Below are positions 27,919-37,551 of a stretch of 64,000 nucleotides of DNA, piece after piece. Position 1 is the stretch's first letter. Every line of letters starts with the position of its first letter. The translations under genes were made by a program, and so were the position numbers. The stretch is from Vibrio tubiashii ATCC 19109 (GTDB lineage: Bacteria > Pseudomonadota > Gammaproteobacteria > Enterobacterales > Vibrionaceae): the NCBI RefSeq assembly GCF_000772105.1, contig NZ_CP009355.1, positions 496,001-560,000 on the forward strand, given 5' to 3'. The notes beneath the pieces are model-generated. The model was not told the DNA's origin and did not search any database. It worked only from the letters and a program-made list of their open reading frames with translations.

Positions 27919-28740
27919 ATGAAAAAGACAGTAATCGGTGCAATCGCACTTCTAGGCGCAATGGCAGTGACTTCAGTTTCTGCTAAAGAAACTATCTCTG
28001 CAGTGGGCTCTAGCAGCGTAACTCCACTGATGGAAGTTTTCTCTGAAACATACATGAAGACACACAACAACGTATTTATCGAAGTTCAAGGCCCTGGTTC
28101 TTCTGCTGGTGTAAAAGCAGCGAAAAACGGCAGTGCTGACCTTGGTATGTCTTCACGTAACCTGAAAGATTCTGAAAAAGAGCCTGCTCTTAAAGAACTA
28201 ACAGTTGCACTAGACGGTATCGCAGTCGTTGTTAACCCAAAAAATGGCTTAGACAAGCTAACGGCTGAGCAAGTAACTGCGATTTACAAGGGCGATATCA
28301 CTAACTGGAAAGATGTTGGTGGTGCTGATAAGCCAATCGTAGCAATCACTCGTGACACAGCTTCTGGTACTCGTGGTGCATTCGAAGACATCATGAAGCT
28401 TAAGAAGAAAATCTCTGGTAAGAAGGTTTCTGCAATCTCTCAACGTGCTCAAGTTGCAAACGGTAACGGCGCACTGAAAACTATGGTTGCTTCAAACCCT
28501 TACGCTATCGGCTACATCTCTCTAGGTACAGTTGATAACTCTGTAAACGCGCTTTCAATCGACGGTGTGGCAGCGAACGTAGACAACGTTAAGAACGGTT
28601 CTTACAAAGTTGCTCGTCCATTCCTGGTTCTTTTCAAAGAAGGCAAGCCATCTGCTGAAACTCAGAAGTTCCTAGACTGGATGGTTTCAGATGAAGCACA
28701 AGCTCTTGTTGATAACAAAGGCTACATCTCAGTTAACTAA
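27919..28740 (+). CDS. pstS: Phosphate-binding protein of the Pst transporter
   Basis: The 273-residue periplasmic protein has a signal peptide (MKKTVIGAIALLGAMAVTSVSA) and the phosphate-binding motifs ISAVGSSSVTPLME, GPGSSAGVKAAKNGSADLGMSSR and TRDTASGTRGAFED. It captures phosphate and hands it to PstCA. ATG 27919 follows AAGGAA; the GTG one codon earlier is less likely. It leads a pstS-pstC-pstA-pstB operon; a hairpin after pstS probably makes the binding protein more abundant than the rest. Confidence 0.95.
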   Translation: MKKTVIGAIALLGAMAVTSVSAKETISAVGSSSVTPLMEVFSETYMKTHNNVFIEVQGPGSSAGVKAAKNGSADLGMSSRNLKDSEKEPALKELTVALDGIAVVVNPKNGLDKLTAEQVTAIYKGDITNWKDVGGADKPIVAITRDTASGTRGAFEDIMKLKKKISGKKVSAISQRAQVANGNGALKTMVASNPYAIGYISLGTVDNSVNALSIDGVAANVDNVKNGSYKVARPFLVLFKEGKPSAETQKFLDWMVSDEAQALVDNKGYISVN

Positions 28741-28767
28741 TAACAGTTAACCCCATTTATTAAATTT

Positions 28768-28798
28768 GCTCAGCCCACCTTTTCGGGCTGAGCGTTTT
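28768..28798 (+). terminator. Attenuating terminator between pstS and pstC
   Basis: GCTCAGCCC and GGGCTGAGC pair around eight bases, followed by GTTTTC. The short T run suggests partial termination. Confidence 0.75.
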
Positions 28799-28845
28799 CA
28801 ATCCATTTCGACTCTGCTTTGCAGCTCGAACTGTGAGATTTTCAT

Positions 28846-29775
28846 ATGACCATCGCAAATAGTGAAAAGCTTATGAATACTGAAGCGACTCAACTAAACA
28901 AGTCAGGTCTGCGTGCCCAAAAACGTGTAGATTGGAAAGAAAGAATCTTCCATGGCCTGTTTTTAACCAGTGCGGTTATCGGTATTGTCTCTCTAGCGGT
29001 TATCGCTTACTTCATTGTTAAAGAAAGTATCCCTGCGTTCCAAGAAGCGGGTGTTTCTGGCATCGTCCTTGGCCAAGATTGGCTGCCGCCAGCGCTTTAC
29101 GGCGTTGCTACTATGATTGTTGCCTCAGTGGTATCTACCTTAGGTGCAGTCGTGGTTGGTGTGCCAGTTGGTGTTCTAACGGCGATTTATATTGCTGAAA
29201 TCGCGCCTAAACGTGTTGCTGACATTATTCGCCCTGCGGTAGAGCTTTTGGCGGGTATCCCTTCGGTCGTTTACGGCTTCTTCGGTTTGGTAATCATCGT
29301 TCCTCTGATTCAAAATATCTTCAATGTTCCGGCTGGTAACACGATTCTGGCGGGTATCATCGTGCTAGGTGTGATGATTCTTCCAACGGTTATCACGGTA
29401 TCTGAAACGTCGATTCGCGCAGTACCAAGAACCTATAAAGAAGGTTCATTGGCACTAGGTGCTTCGAAGATCTTTACTATTTTCAAACTGTTAGTGCCTG
29501 CTGCTCGAAGCGGTATCATGACAGGTGTGATTCTGGGTATCGGTCGCGCGTTGGGTGAAACCATGGCAATCATCATGGTTATGGGTAATGCGCCAGCGAT
29601 GCCTGAGGGTATTCTTGACTCTGCACGTACTCTAACAGCGAACATTGCGATTGAAATGTCTTACGCAAGTGGTGTCCACGCGAACGCACTCTACGCAACC
29701 GGTGTTGTTCTACTGGTATTTATTATGTCTCTGAATGCGGTTCTGCTTTACCTTAACCGTGAAAAAGCGAAGTAA
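28846..29775 (+). CDS. pstC: Phosphate ABC transporter permease PstC
   Basis: The 309-residue membrane protein shows six hydrophobic segments and the PstC hallmarks IRPAVELLAGIPSVVYGFFGL and the EAA-type loop YKEGSLALGASKIFTIFKLLVPAA. It forms the phosphate channel with PstA. Its stop codon overlaps the pstA start (TAATG). The ribosome site is weak, consistent with low expression compared with pstS. Confidence 0.95.
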   Translation: MTIANSEKLMNTEATQLNKSGLRAQKRVDWKERIFHGLFLTSAVIGIVSLAVIAYFIVKESIPAFQEAGVSGIVLGQDWLPPALYGVATMIVASVVSTLGAVVVGVPVGVLTAIYIAEIAPKRVADIIRPAVELLAGIPSVVYGFFGLVIIVPLIQNIFNVPAGNTILAGIIVLGVMILPTVITVSETSIRAVPRTYKEGSLALGASKIFTIFKLLVPAARSGIMTGVILGIGRALGETMAIIMVMGNAPAMPEGILDSARTLTANIAIEMSYASGVHANALYATGVVLLVFIMSLNAVLLYLNREKAK

Positions 29776-30689
29776 TGACTATGTCTCAAGTAAATCAATC
29801 ACCTAATAAGACAAAGGCCTCGCAAATGGATACAGCAAAACTTAAGAAAGCTCGTCAGACCAAAGACAATATCCTAAATGCCTTCATTTGGGCTGCTGCA
29901 GCGCTAACGGTTGGATTCCTGTTCTGGATTATCTGGTACATTCTTTCCAATGGCCTCCAGCATGTGGACTGGGCGTTCATTACCGATAACTACACCGCGA
30001 CTGGCGAAGAAAAGGGTATTTTCCCGATGATCGTATCGACCATCTACATGGTAATTGCATCGATCGCGGTTGCGGCGCCACTCGGCATTATGACGGCCAT
30101 CTACCTTACTGAGTATGCGAAGGTGGGTAGCCGATTAGTTAAAGTTATTCGTTTCTGTACTGAGTCATTGGCCGGTATACCATCGATTATCTTTGGTCTA
30201 TTTGGTATGACCTTCTTCGTGGCGATTCTTGGTCTTGGCTTCTCGATTCTATCGGGTGCTTTAACTCTGAGTATTCTTATTCTGCCAGTCATTATCCGTA
30301 CTACGGAAGAGGCGTTGATGGCAGTACCACAAACATACCGTGAAGGCTCTTATGCACTAGGCTCTTCAAAAATCTACACTATCTGGCGTCTTATTCTACC
30401 GAGCGCGACACCAGGTATCTTAACTTCGGTCATTCTGAGTATTGGTCGTGTAATTGGTGAATCCGCACCTGTGTTCCTAACAGCAGGTATGGTTGCGCGA
30501 GTTCCAGATTCTCTTCTCGACTCAGGACGCACACTAACTGTTCACCTTTATAAGCTAACTACCGAGCTGTTCACTATTGAAGAGTGGAATCAAGCATACG
30601 GTACAGCAACAGTGCTGATTGTCGTGGTCTTATTGATCAATATGACAACCAAATTTATCGCTAGCCGCTTTAATAAAGCTACCTACTAA
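29775..30689 (+). CDS. pstA: Phosphate ABC transporter permease PstA
   Basis: The 304-residue permease has a cytoplasmic N-terminus, six membrane helices, CTESLAGIPSIIFGLFGMTF and the EAA-type loop YREGSYALGSSKIYTIWRLILPSA. It pairs with PstC, to which it is translationally coupled. Confidence 0.95.
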   Translation: MTMSQVNQSPNKTKASQMDTAKLKKARQTKDNILNAFIWAAAALTVGFLFWIIWYILSNGLQHVDWAFITDNYTATGEEKGIFPMIVSTIYMVIASIAVAAPLGIMTAIYLTEYAKVGSRLVKVIRFCTESLAGIPSIIFGLFGMTFFVAILGLGFSILSGALTLSILILPVIIRTTEEALMAVPQTYREGSYALGSSKIYTIWRLILPSATPGILTSVILSIGRVIGESAPVFLTAGMVARVPDSLLDSGRTLTVHLYKLTTELFTIEEWNQAYGTATVLIVVVLLINMTTKFIASRFNKATY

Positions 30690-30746
30690 ACCTAGCCCTA
30701 GTCAGCATAGTTAGACACGAATTACAGAATTTAAGAGATTAAGACA

Positions 30747-31496
30747 ATGAACAAATTTGATATTGAAAATCTAGATCTATTTTACGGCGAAAACCAAGCA
30801 CTGAAATCAATCAACCTGCCAGTACCAGAGCGTCAAGTCACGGCGCTGATCGGCCCATCTGGCTGTGGTAAGTCAACACTATTGCGTTGCTTGAACCGCA
30901 TGAACGACCTGATTGAAGGCGTAAAAATCACCGGTCGCCTAGAGATGGATGGCGATGACATCTATGGCAACATTGATGTCGCAGATCTGCGCATTAAAGT
31001 GGGCATGGTGTTCCAAAAGCCAAACCCGTTCCCAATGAGCATTTACGAGAACGTAGCATATGGTCTACGAGCTCAAGGCATTAAAGATAAAAAACACATC
31101 GACCAAGTTGTCGAGCAATCTCTACGTGGCGCCGCGCTTTGGGATGAAGTGAAAGACCGTTTGAAATCTCACGCATTTGGTTTGTCTGGTGGCCAACAGC
31201 AGCGTTTATGTATTGCGCGCACAATCGCGATGGAGCCTGATGTCATTTTGATGGATGAGCCAACGTCAGCACTTGACCCAATCGCAACACATAAGATCGA
31301 AGAGTTAATGGAAGAGCTGAAAAAGAACTATACGATCGTTATCGTGACGCACTCTATGCAGCAAGCACGCCGTATCTCTGATCGTACTGCTTTCTTCCTA
31401 ATGGGAGAGTTGGTCGAACACAATGATACTCAAGTGATTTTTAGCGATCCTCAAGACGACCGAACTCGTGGTTATGTAAACGGTGACTTTGGTTGA
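30747..31496 (+). CDS. pstB: Phosphate ABC transporter ATPase PstB
   Basis: The 249-residue ATPase has Walker [11 protein letters not shown]-loop [15 protein letters not shown], signature LSGGQQQR and Walker [13 protein letters not shown]. PstB energises phosphate uptake. No phoU follows in this cluster; the operon ends in a strong terminator, so PhoU, if present, is encoded elsewhere. Confidence 0.96.
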   Translation: MNKFDIENLDLFYGENQALKSINLPVPERQVTALIGPSGCGKSTLLRCLNRMNDLIEGVKITGRLEMDGDDIYGNIDVADLRIKVGMVFQKPNPFPMSIYENVAYGLRAQGIKDKKHIDQVVEQSLRGAALWDEVKDRLKSHAFGLSGGQQQRLCIARTIAMEPDVILMDEPTSALDPIATHKIEELMEELKKNYTIVIVTHSMQQARRISDRTAFFLMGELVEHNDTQVIFSDPQDDRTRGYVNGDFG

Positions 31497-31544
31497 TATC
31501 GAATACTGGCAAGACAAAATTATAACTATAAGCGATGGTACTTT

Positions 31545-31569
31545 GCCCCTCTTCGTGAGGGGCTTTTTT
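31545..31569 (+). terminator. Intrinsic terminator of the pst operon
   Basis: GCCCCTC and GAGGGGC pair around TTCGT, followed by six T. The 205 bases from here to the next gene end hold no convincing gene. Confidence 0.92.
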
Positions 31570-31774
31570 GTATCCGGTGCTTTAGGTTTAGCATGTTAAC
31601 TGTATTAGTTGGCAACAATGAACCTGTTAATGTCGCCGTGATGTCAGCAATTGATGCGGCAGTAATCCATATGATCGTCGGTGGTATTGGGCGAGGTTTA
31701 TGGCAACCGCAAAGCGACAAGGACGTTAAGCATGAGGTATTGCAGAAATACGCAAGGCAAACTCACCAAGTACT

Positions 31775-32884
31775 TTAACCTATAGTTTCGGATATCTTGA
31801 TTTTACGTGCAGTGTGCTTTTCTACATACATTTTATTATCGGCGAGTTGCATTAGATCGTTGATCTCTTCTGCATCTTCTGGGAATCGCGCACTGCCAAT
31901 ACTGGTACCAATATGAATCACACAGCCATCTGTGACTATTATGGACGCTCTCATTTGGTTGTGTATTGCTTCGGTAATAGAATGCAGTTCATCCACAGCA
32001 ATTTTATCATTGATAATCGCAAATTCGTCTCCTCCAATTCGATAGCATTGAGTATCTAGGCTACTTAAGCGTTCAGCGAAAGCTTTCAGTACGCGATCAC
32101 CAGCTTGGTGACCATACTGATCATTGACGGCTTTAAACGCATTTAGGTCGAGCAGGAATAGATGGAAAGGATAGTCGTTGTGTACTCGCCATTTTAGGTC
32201 ATTGAACAATGCCAAGCGATTGGCAATGCCGGTGAGAGAGTCAGTTAAAGATTGCTGCCGATGGTATTCGGATTCTTTGTGTAAAATGAACGTGACAAGT
32301 ACAACACAAACGATCAGTAAGAGCATTGAGGTCAGCTGGAACTGATTTAAATCGTTAGCTGCGCGCTGTTGGTGTTCATATAGCGGGCTTTTAACACGGA
32401 AATTGGTGTTCACGTACTTCACCATTGATTGATAAAGCGTATCAAGTTCTAAGCCTAACTCTGCGGCTTGCTGAGGTGTCTTTAGTTGCTCAATCTTGGG
32501 TTCTAAAGCTTGGAAGTGGTGAAATAGCGTTGTGAAGAATTCTCGTGCACCGGGAAGAGAGATAAATGAGTCAGCTTCATCACTTGTAAGCAGAAGGTCA
32601 AAGCGTGACCAAGTAAGCTCATACTTTAAAAGTGTTTTATCCATATACTCTTCATTAGAGGTAGAAAATGGCACGATAGATTTTAGTTCAGTGAATTCTT
32701 TGGTGAGCTGTAGGAGGAACCAAGTGGCCTGATTATGCTGCTCACTATATGAATGCGCATGTTGCCGAGTAGCCGAAAGGAAGTAAAGGTTGGCAGCAAT
32801 CAATACAACACTGAGCAACAGCAGCAGGTACTTTGCTCGTTTTAGTAAGGTGGATGGGTCATTATCGTTATTTATTTTCCACAT
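31775..32884 (-). CDS. Membrane diguanylate cyclase (GGDEF)
   Basis: The 369-residue protein has two membrane helices (about residues 17-35 and 178-196) enclosing a periplasmic helical domain, then a GGDEF domain with the intact active site RIGGDEFAI. It should make cyclic di-GMP. I see no RxxD inhibitory site in the expected place before GGDEF, so product inhibition is probably absent. Its start codon overlaps the end of the upstream molybdopterin-fold gene by 17 bases, which couples their translation and suggests that the periplasmic protein feeds a signal to this cyclase. Confidence 0.92.
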   Translation of the reverse strand: MWKINNDNDPSTLLKRAKYLLLLLSVVLIAANLYFLSATRQHAHSYSEQHNQATWFLLQLTKEFTELKSIVPFSTSNEEYMDKTLLKYELTWSRFDLLLTSDEADSFISLPGAREFFTTLFHHFQALEPKIEQLKTPQQAAELGLELDTLYQSMVKYVNTNFRVKSPLYEHQQRAANDLNQFQLTSMLLLIVCVVLVTFILHKESEYHRQQSLTDSLTGIANRLALFNDLKWRVHNDYPFHLFLLDLNAFKAVNDQYGHQAGDRVLKAFAERLSSLDTQCYRIGGDEFAIINDKIAVDELHSITEAIHNQMRASIIVTDGCVIHIGTSIGSARFPEDAEEINDLMQLADNKMYVEKHTARKIKISETIG

Positions 32885-33350
32885 CTTGTTTTCTATGTAC
32901 CATTATCTCATCGATTTGCCATACCATTTGCGAATGAAAAACAGCGTTATCGATCTTTGGGTTTTCATCTAAGTTAAAGACCAGCCAATACGGGCCTTTA
33001 TTTCGGACCTTCATCTTTTTATCGTTCATCTTGTATGCAACTATAGGCTCATATTTTAAAATATCCTCAATTTGAGAGCTGGCAGCGTAATCATTGAGGG
33101 CGATGAAAGAGACGGAGAAAGCATCATTTATTGAAAGATACTGCAATAACTCAGAGACTTTAAAACCGGTGTACTTATTGGTGTTGGCGTACCAAGGCAG
33201 CTTAGTGGTAAATGAGGCAGGGGAGAGTTTGGTTGTAATATCAGCATAAGATAGATGAACTGCTTGCTCATCGCCAACTCGAATAACCAGTTGAGAAGCT
33301 ATCGCTTGAAAGCTCAATAACAGTGATACAAATACCAGCGTCCACCTCAT
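32868..33350 (-). CDS. Periplasmic molybdopterin-fold (PF00174-like) protein
   Basis: The product of about 160 residues has a signal peptide (MRWTLVFVSLLLSFQAIA) and a domain resembling the oxidoreductase molybdopterin-binding fold: FKVSELLQYL, FIALNDYAASSQIEDI, EPIVAYKMNDKKM and KGPYWLVFNLDE. It is short and lacks the usual cofactor cysteine, so it may be a sensor or binding protein rather than an enzyme. ATG 33350 with AAGGAG upstream is preferred over a TTG five codons earlier. It overlaps the following GGDEF gene. Confidence 0.7.
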   Translation of the reverse strand: MRWTLVFVSLLLSFQAIASQLVIRVGDEQAVHLSYADITTKLSPASFTTKLPWYANTNKYTGFKVSELLQYLSINDAFSVSFIALNDYAASSQIEDILKYEPIVAYKMNDKKMKVRNKGPYWLVFNLDENPKIDNAVFHSQMVWQIDEIMVHRKQDVENK

Positions 33351-33483
33351 AAGCACTCCTTGCAAGTAAGGTTATTATGTAATGTATCATTAATTATATG
33401 ATGAGATGATTGTTAAGGGAATTTTAATTCCTGAGGAGAATGTAGGCTAACCAATTAGTGGTAGAGGGGTGATTGCTAGGTAC

Positions 33484-33504
33484 AAAAAAAGCCCCCGAAG
33501 GGGC
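33484..33504 (-). terminator. Intrinsic terminator of the YjiH-like gene
   Basis: On the minus strand GCCCC and GGGGC pair around a four-base TTCG loop, followed by seven T (the A run at 33484-33490). Confidence 0.88.
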
Positions 33505-33518
33505 TTAGTCTCGTTACT

Positions 33519-34889
33519 TTAAAATATTAGGTGAGCAACACCTGCAATCACTGGCAGGGTAATCAAGGTACGCAAGATAAATATTGCGAACAGCTCAAAA
33601 ATGTTTACTGGAATACGGCTACCTAGAAGCAGAGCCCCAACCTCTGACATGTAGATAAGCTGTGTTACCGACATTGCTGCAATAACAAAACGTGTCATTT
33701 CGTTATCAATTGACGCCGCTAAGATCGCTGGGATAAACATATCCGCAAATCCAACAACGATGGTTTCAGATGCAGCTGCCGCTTCTGGGACACCAAGCAA
33801 TTCAAGGAATGGGATGAAAGGTTGACCGAGAATGCTGAAAACAGATGTGTATTCTGCAATCACAAGGGCAATCGTACCTAGACCCATAACGACAGGAAGC
33901 ACGCCAAACACCATGTCAACTGCGTTACGTACGCCTTCGCCAAACACGCCTTTAACCGACTTCACCTGAGCGGCTTTCTTAAGTGCTAGGTCCATGCCCC
34001 ATGAGAACGCGGTATGCCCTTGAGGAATGGCATCGGCATCCTTAGCAGGTTCAGAACCATCGATAAAGGTGTTCTTCTTAAAGCTCAACGGAGGAAGTCG
34101 TGGAATGATGATTGCTGCGACTAAGCCAGCTAGGCAAATCGCACCATAGAATGGCAGGAACAAATGCTCCAATTCGACTTGTGCAATCACGACGAGGCTA
34201 AATGTAATTGATACGGCTGAGAAAGTAGTACCAACAACTGCCGCTTCACGTTGTGTATAGAATTTATTTTCGTACTGCTTACTTGTCAGAAGGATACCGA
34301 CAGAACCATCACCTAACCATGACGCCATACAGTCAATGGCACTGCGCCCTGGCAAATTGAACACTGGGCGCATAATTTTACTCAGTAAGGTGCCAAATAG
34401 TTCCAGTAGGCCAAAGTTAAGTAGTAGTGGAAGCAGTAAACCCGCAAAAATAAATACAGAGAAAAGCGTCGGTAGCAGCCCCTCTAGTACTAAGCCACCA
34501 GTATTCTCTTCCCATACCGCATTTGGCCCAACTTGGAAGAAAGTCATAATGACGGCTGTGCCACCAATCAAACGCACGGCTAACCATAGTGGGCTGGGAT
34601 TGAACAATCCATTTAAAAAATTACTATTGGCGATAAAAGCCGGTGTTTTGATGCGACATAGTGCGGAAGCAATAGCCATAAAAGCGATGATCGCTGTCAC
34701 CATTCCAACTAGGTGGTCACCAAAAATAGCTTGGATAGATTTCGCTAGTACTGCGACAGGGATAGTAATATCACCTTCGTAACTGATCGGAGCCATAAAA
34801 AGGAATAAACCGATCAAAGAAGGGATAAAGAACATCCAAAAGTTGCCTTTACTTTTTGGCTGTTCGGTTGATTGAGCGCTGTTTTGCAT
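33519..34889 (-). CDS. YjiH-family membrane protein with nucleoside-recognition (Gate) domains
   Basis: The 456-residue protein has about ten membrane helices and begins with a short polar tail and FWMFFIPSLIGLFLFMAPISY, typical of the YjiH family. The motif SWLGDGSVGILLTSKQYENKFYTQREA belongs to the Gate fold shared with concentrative nucleoside carriers and spore-maturation proteins. The substrate is unknown. It is a single-gene transcript with a terminator close behind; the 237 bases upstream are AT-rich with no recognised operator. Confidence 0.8.
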   Translation of the reverse strand: MQNSAQSTEQPKSKGNFWMFFIPSLIGLFLFMAPISYEGDITIPVAVLAKSIQAIFGDHLVGMVTAIIAFMAIASALCRIKTPAFIANSNFLNGLFNPSPLWLAVRLIGGTAVIMTFFQVGPNAVWEENTGGLVLEGLLPTLFSVFIFAGLLLPLLLNFGLLELFGTLLSKIMRPVFNLPGRSAIDCMASWLGDGSVGILLTSKQYENKFYTQREAAVVGTTFSAVSITFSLVVIAQVELEHLFLPFYGAICLAGLVAAIIIPRLPPLSFKKNTFIDGSEPAKDADAIPQGHTAFSWGMDLALKKAAQVKSVKGVFGEGVRNAVDMVFGVLPVVMGLGTIALVIAEYTSVFSILGQPFIPFLELLGVPEAAAASETIVVGFADMFIPAILAASIDNEMTRFVIAAMSVTQLIYMSEVGALLLGSRIPVNIFELFAIFILRTLITLPVIAGVAHLIF

Positions 34890-35126
34890 ACGTTTCTCGA
34901 GTTACAACTAGATAAATAGTATAGCCATCAGGTGGCATATATATTCACTAAACGTCCATATATTATCAAATTGGCGCAAGATTAATGGCTTTTATGCATC
35001 CTTGCAATACTATTCAATAAATATCGCTAAATATTCAAGATAAAGCGTCGAATATTTATAATTTAGTGGTTAAATGTGTCGAGAATGTTAAATTGTTTGT
35101 CTGTGTGTTTCAAGTGTAGTGGCACA

Positions 35127-35792
35127 TTATTTGTGTGCAGTATGGTTTGAAAGGAAGCGCCAGTACGTGAGCGCAAGTAGGAACGCTAAAGCTACAGGTA
35201 GTAAAAGAGCAGCTATTGAGTAGATTGAAAATACCTTGGCGCCCACGATACCGCCGAATAAAAATCCGCAGAAAATAAACATAAACAGTTTAGCTTTGCG
35301 ATAGTCAAAGCCCTCTCCCCGTAACTTTGCTCCGATCATTAATCCGAGATCAGTAATGATCCCTGTCATATGCGTGGTACGAACAATAGCGCCACTAAAT
35401 GTCGTGATCATGGCGTTTTGTAATCCACAAGCTGCAGAAGCTAAGTACTGTCCGGCAAGGTAGTTGTTATCAAGCAGCCAATAAGCTCCAAGCAACAAAA
35501 AGCCTTCGACGCACAATGCTATTCCATATCGGCGGCCTAATTTGAGTGCTGTACTCTCTATAAACAACCCACTGAGAATCGCGCCAAACAGGAAGCTAAA
35601 CAGGATCAGAAACAGATGGCCTGTTTGCGCATTGAGAGCTTCGATTGACGTGCCTAAGAGAGTGACTGTGCCAGATATGTGTGAAACGGCTTGGTGCTGA
35701 AAGCCGAGCAGACCGATAGCGTTTACGGTGCCAGCGAGTAAAGCGAGTAGAAAAGCGCCATATTCTACCCAACGAGGGAGTTTGGTGATCAA
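35127..35792 (-). CDS. DUF1275 (YoaK-type) membrane protein
   Basis: The 221-residue protein has about six membrane segments and the DUF1275 pattern: GTVNAIGLLGF near the start, SHISGTVTLLG, SAACGLQNAMITTFSGAIVRTTHMTGIITDLG and a basic loop KLRGEGFDYRKAKLF. The molecular function of the family is not established. It stands alone. Confidence 0.88.
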   Translation of the reverse strand: MITKLPRWVEYGAFLLALLAGTVNAIGLLGFQHQAVSHISGTVTLLGTSIEALNAQTGHLFLILFSFLFGAILSGLFIESTALKLGRRYGIALCVEGFLLLGAYWLLDNNYLAGQYLASAACGLQNAMITTFSGAIVRTTHMTGIITDLGLMIGAKLRGEGFDYRKAKLFMFIFCGFLFGGIVGAKVFSIYSIAALLLPVALAFLLALTYWRFLSNHTAHK

Positions 35793-35894
35793 AATTGACT
35801 CCTTAGATTAGGGCGCAATTATAGAGCGAGTATGCTGAGTTCGGTAGGGGAAAAATGCCGAGAATATTGATCCGAAGCAATGAGTCGAGAAGAT

Positions 35895-36302
35895 CTAATC
35901 GTAGTGCTCCATTTGGCAATCAAATTTGACCCAACCGTGTTTCCTCTCTTCATAAACTGAAAAGCTTGGTGAGGGTAAGTCATGTTCGTTAAATACGCCT
36001 ACGGGCACAACAAGAGCATCAGGTGCCGCTTGTAGACGGAGCAACATCGTTGTGCTGCATTTAGGGCAAAACGAATAGGTCACTTCATTGCCAGAGTCAC
36101 TTATCCTGGTGTACTCAATCAACTCGCCGCTAAAAGAGACTTGCTCTTTTTCGAATCGCGCTTGTACACCAAAGACACTGCCCGTTCTTTTTTGACACTC
36201 AAAACAGTGACAAACTGAAGTACGAGAGGGTTTTCCTCGGCAAACTAAGCTCACTTGGCCACAGCTACAATCTGCGATTCGAATTTTCTTCTGATGTTCC
36301 AT
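35895..36302 (-). CDS. GFA/CENP-V family zinc-binding protein
   Basis: The 135-residue protein has the cysteine pattern of the glutathione-dependent formaldehyde-activating (GFA) family: CSCGQVSLVC, CHCFECQKRTGS and CPKCSTTMLL, which bind two zinc ions. The actual substrate of most GFA-family members is unknown. It is divergent from the next gene across 70 bases. Confidence 0.88.
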   Translation of the reverse strand: MEHQKKIRIADCSCGQVSLVCRGKPSRTSVCHCFECQKRTGSVFGVQARFEKEQVSFSGELIEYTRISDSGNEVTYSFCPKCSTTMLLRLQAAPDALVVPVGVFNEHDLPSPSFSVYEERKHGWVKFDCQMEHYD

Positions 36303-36372
36303 TTTAACTCCTAATAGTGTCCTGCTAACATGGAGGCGAATAACGTATCGCTTTTATAAGACCTTAACTCAC

Positions 36373-36984
36373 ATGAAAAAACGCATTTTACCTGTCCCAC
36401 TTATCCTTTTGATTCCTATCGTATTACTAATCATAGTCGCTGTGGCAGGGATTTATCGGTTCAGTCTTACTGATGAAGAAATTTTAGCCAAATTTCCTAA
36501 CCAAGTCTCTCAGTCAGATCGAGTAATGCAAAGCCTGTTTTCAATTAAAACGGTCAACCCTTGGACGATTAAAATCCCAGAAAGTACTGCCTTTACATTT
36601 ATTGAAGATATGGAGCAACCACAGATTGTGAAAGGCACCTACGAAGACGGGGCTGAGCGTGGTGAGGTGTCGATAGAAACTCGCTTTATCACGCAGGTAA
36701 ATGAGACCACCTACGTGTCGCCATTAGTAGTAAGTAACCAAGGTTCAGGCGTTTTTTACTATTTAATCATTTCTACATACGATGAGTTTAGACAGCGTAT
36801 GGTGACAAAAGGCTCTGCATTTTTGGGAGATAGAGTCCGAATCAAAGATATTTCTGTTAATGAAAATCAAGTGACGGTGAAACTCTTACAACGTGATGAA
36901 CATCAAGCAATGTCAGAAGAACCTTCTCAATTAACCACTATACTTTTCAAGGTAACTGAGCAAGATAGCTTAGCAAAGCAATAG
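36373..36984 (+). CDS. Membrane-anchored protein of unknown function
   Basis: I do not recognise this 203-residue protein. It has one N-terminal membrane helix (LILLIPIVLLIIVAVAGIY) and a soluble, probably periplasmic, domain rich in beta-strand-like sequence. No catalytic motif is evident. Codon use and base composition are like the neighbours, so it looks like a real gene of the resident genome. It is followed by an isoamylase-type small protein after 117 bases. Confidence 0.65.
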   Translation: MKKRILPVPLILLIPIVLLIIVAVAGIYRFSLTDEEILAKFPNQVSQSDRVMQSLFSIKTVNPWTIKIPESTAFTFIEDMEQPQIVKGTYEDGAERGEVSIETRFITQVNETTYVSPLVVSNQGSGVFYYLIISTYDEFRQRMVTKGSAFLGDRVRIKDISVNENQVTVKLLQRDEHQAMSEEPSQLTTILFKVTEQDSLAKQ

Positions 36985-37101
36985 GTTTAAATACCCAAGT
37001 TATCCGCATTGAATTCAGTATTGAGTATGTGTGATAGATTGCTTATGATTTGACCTAACAAGTTATGAGATGGAATTTAATTGTCGTTAACGGAGTAAAC
37101 T

Positions 37102-37401
37102 ATGATCAATAAACGTTTTTTCAAAACGAAAAATGAAGTTGAAGTTACCTTTGAGCTTGCAGCGGAAGAAGTAGGTCAATCTGTCGCTATCGTTGCTGAT
37201 TTTTTAGATTGGCAGCCAACGGAAATGAAGAAAGTGGCGAAATCGAAGTCATACAAGTTTAAGACTCGTTTGCCAAAAGATAGTCAGTTCGAATTTAGGT
37301 ATCTGGTAGATAAAGAAAAATGGATCAATGATCCGAACGCAGACCAATATCGACCAAATGGGTTTGGTGAAGATAACGGTCTAGTGTCGACCTATCAGTA
37401 A
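37102..37401 (+). CDS. Small isoamylase-type early-set (CBM48-like) protein
   Basis: The 99-residue protein consists only of an Ig-like glycogen-binding domain of the AMPK/isoamylase early-set type: VAIVADFLDWQPTEMKK, then FEFRYLVDKEKWINDPNADQYRPNGFGEDNGLV. Such domains bind alpha-glucans, or regulate proteins that do. No enzyme partner is adjacent. A GGAG ribosome site and a good terminator bracket the gene. Confidence 0.87.
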   Translation: MINKRFFKTKNEVEVTFELAAEEVGQSVAIVADFLDWQPTEMKKVAKSKSYKFKTRLPKDSQFEFRYLVDKEKWINDPNADQYRPNGFGEDNGLVSTYQ

Positions 37402-37440
37402 CAGCGATAACTTTAGAAGTAACTGCTAATTTAGACCAAT

Positions 37441-37464
37441 AAAGGCGCAATCTGCGCCTTTTTT
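37441..37464 (+). terminator. Intrinsic terminator of the early-set gene
   Basis: AAAGGCGCA and TGCGCCTTT pair around ATC, followed by further T. Confidence 0.9.
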
Positions 37465-37551
37465 AGTTTAAATCTGACATTTCGCAGGTGACAACTTCTA
37501 GATAAATTCGTAACCTTATGCCTTTGTTTATATCAGGTAATAGGTCAAATT

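Noticed and set aside
31593..31778. 61-codon plus-strand frame after the pst terminator
   Set aside because: No ribosome site, no recognisable motif, and it sits between a terminator and a convergent gene end.
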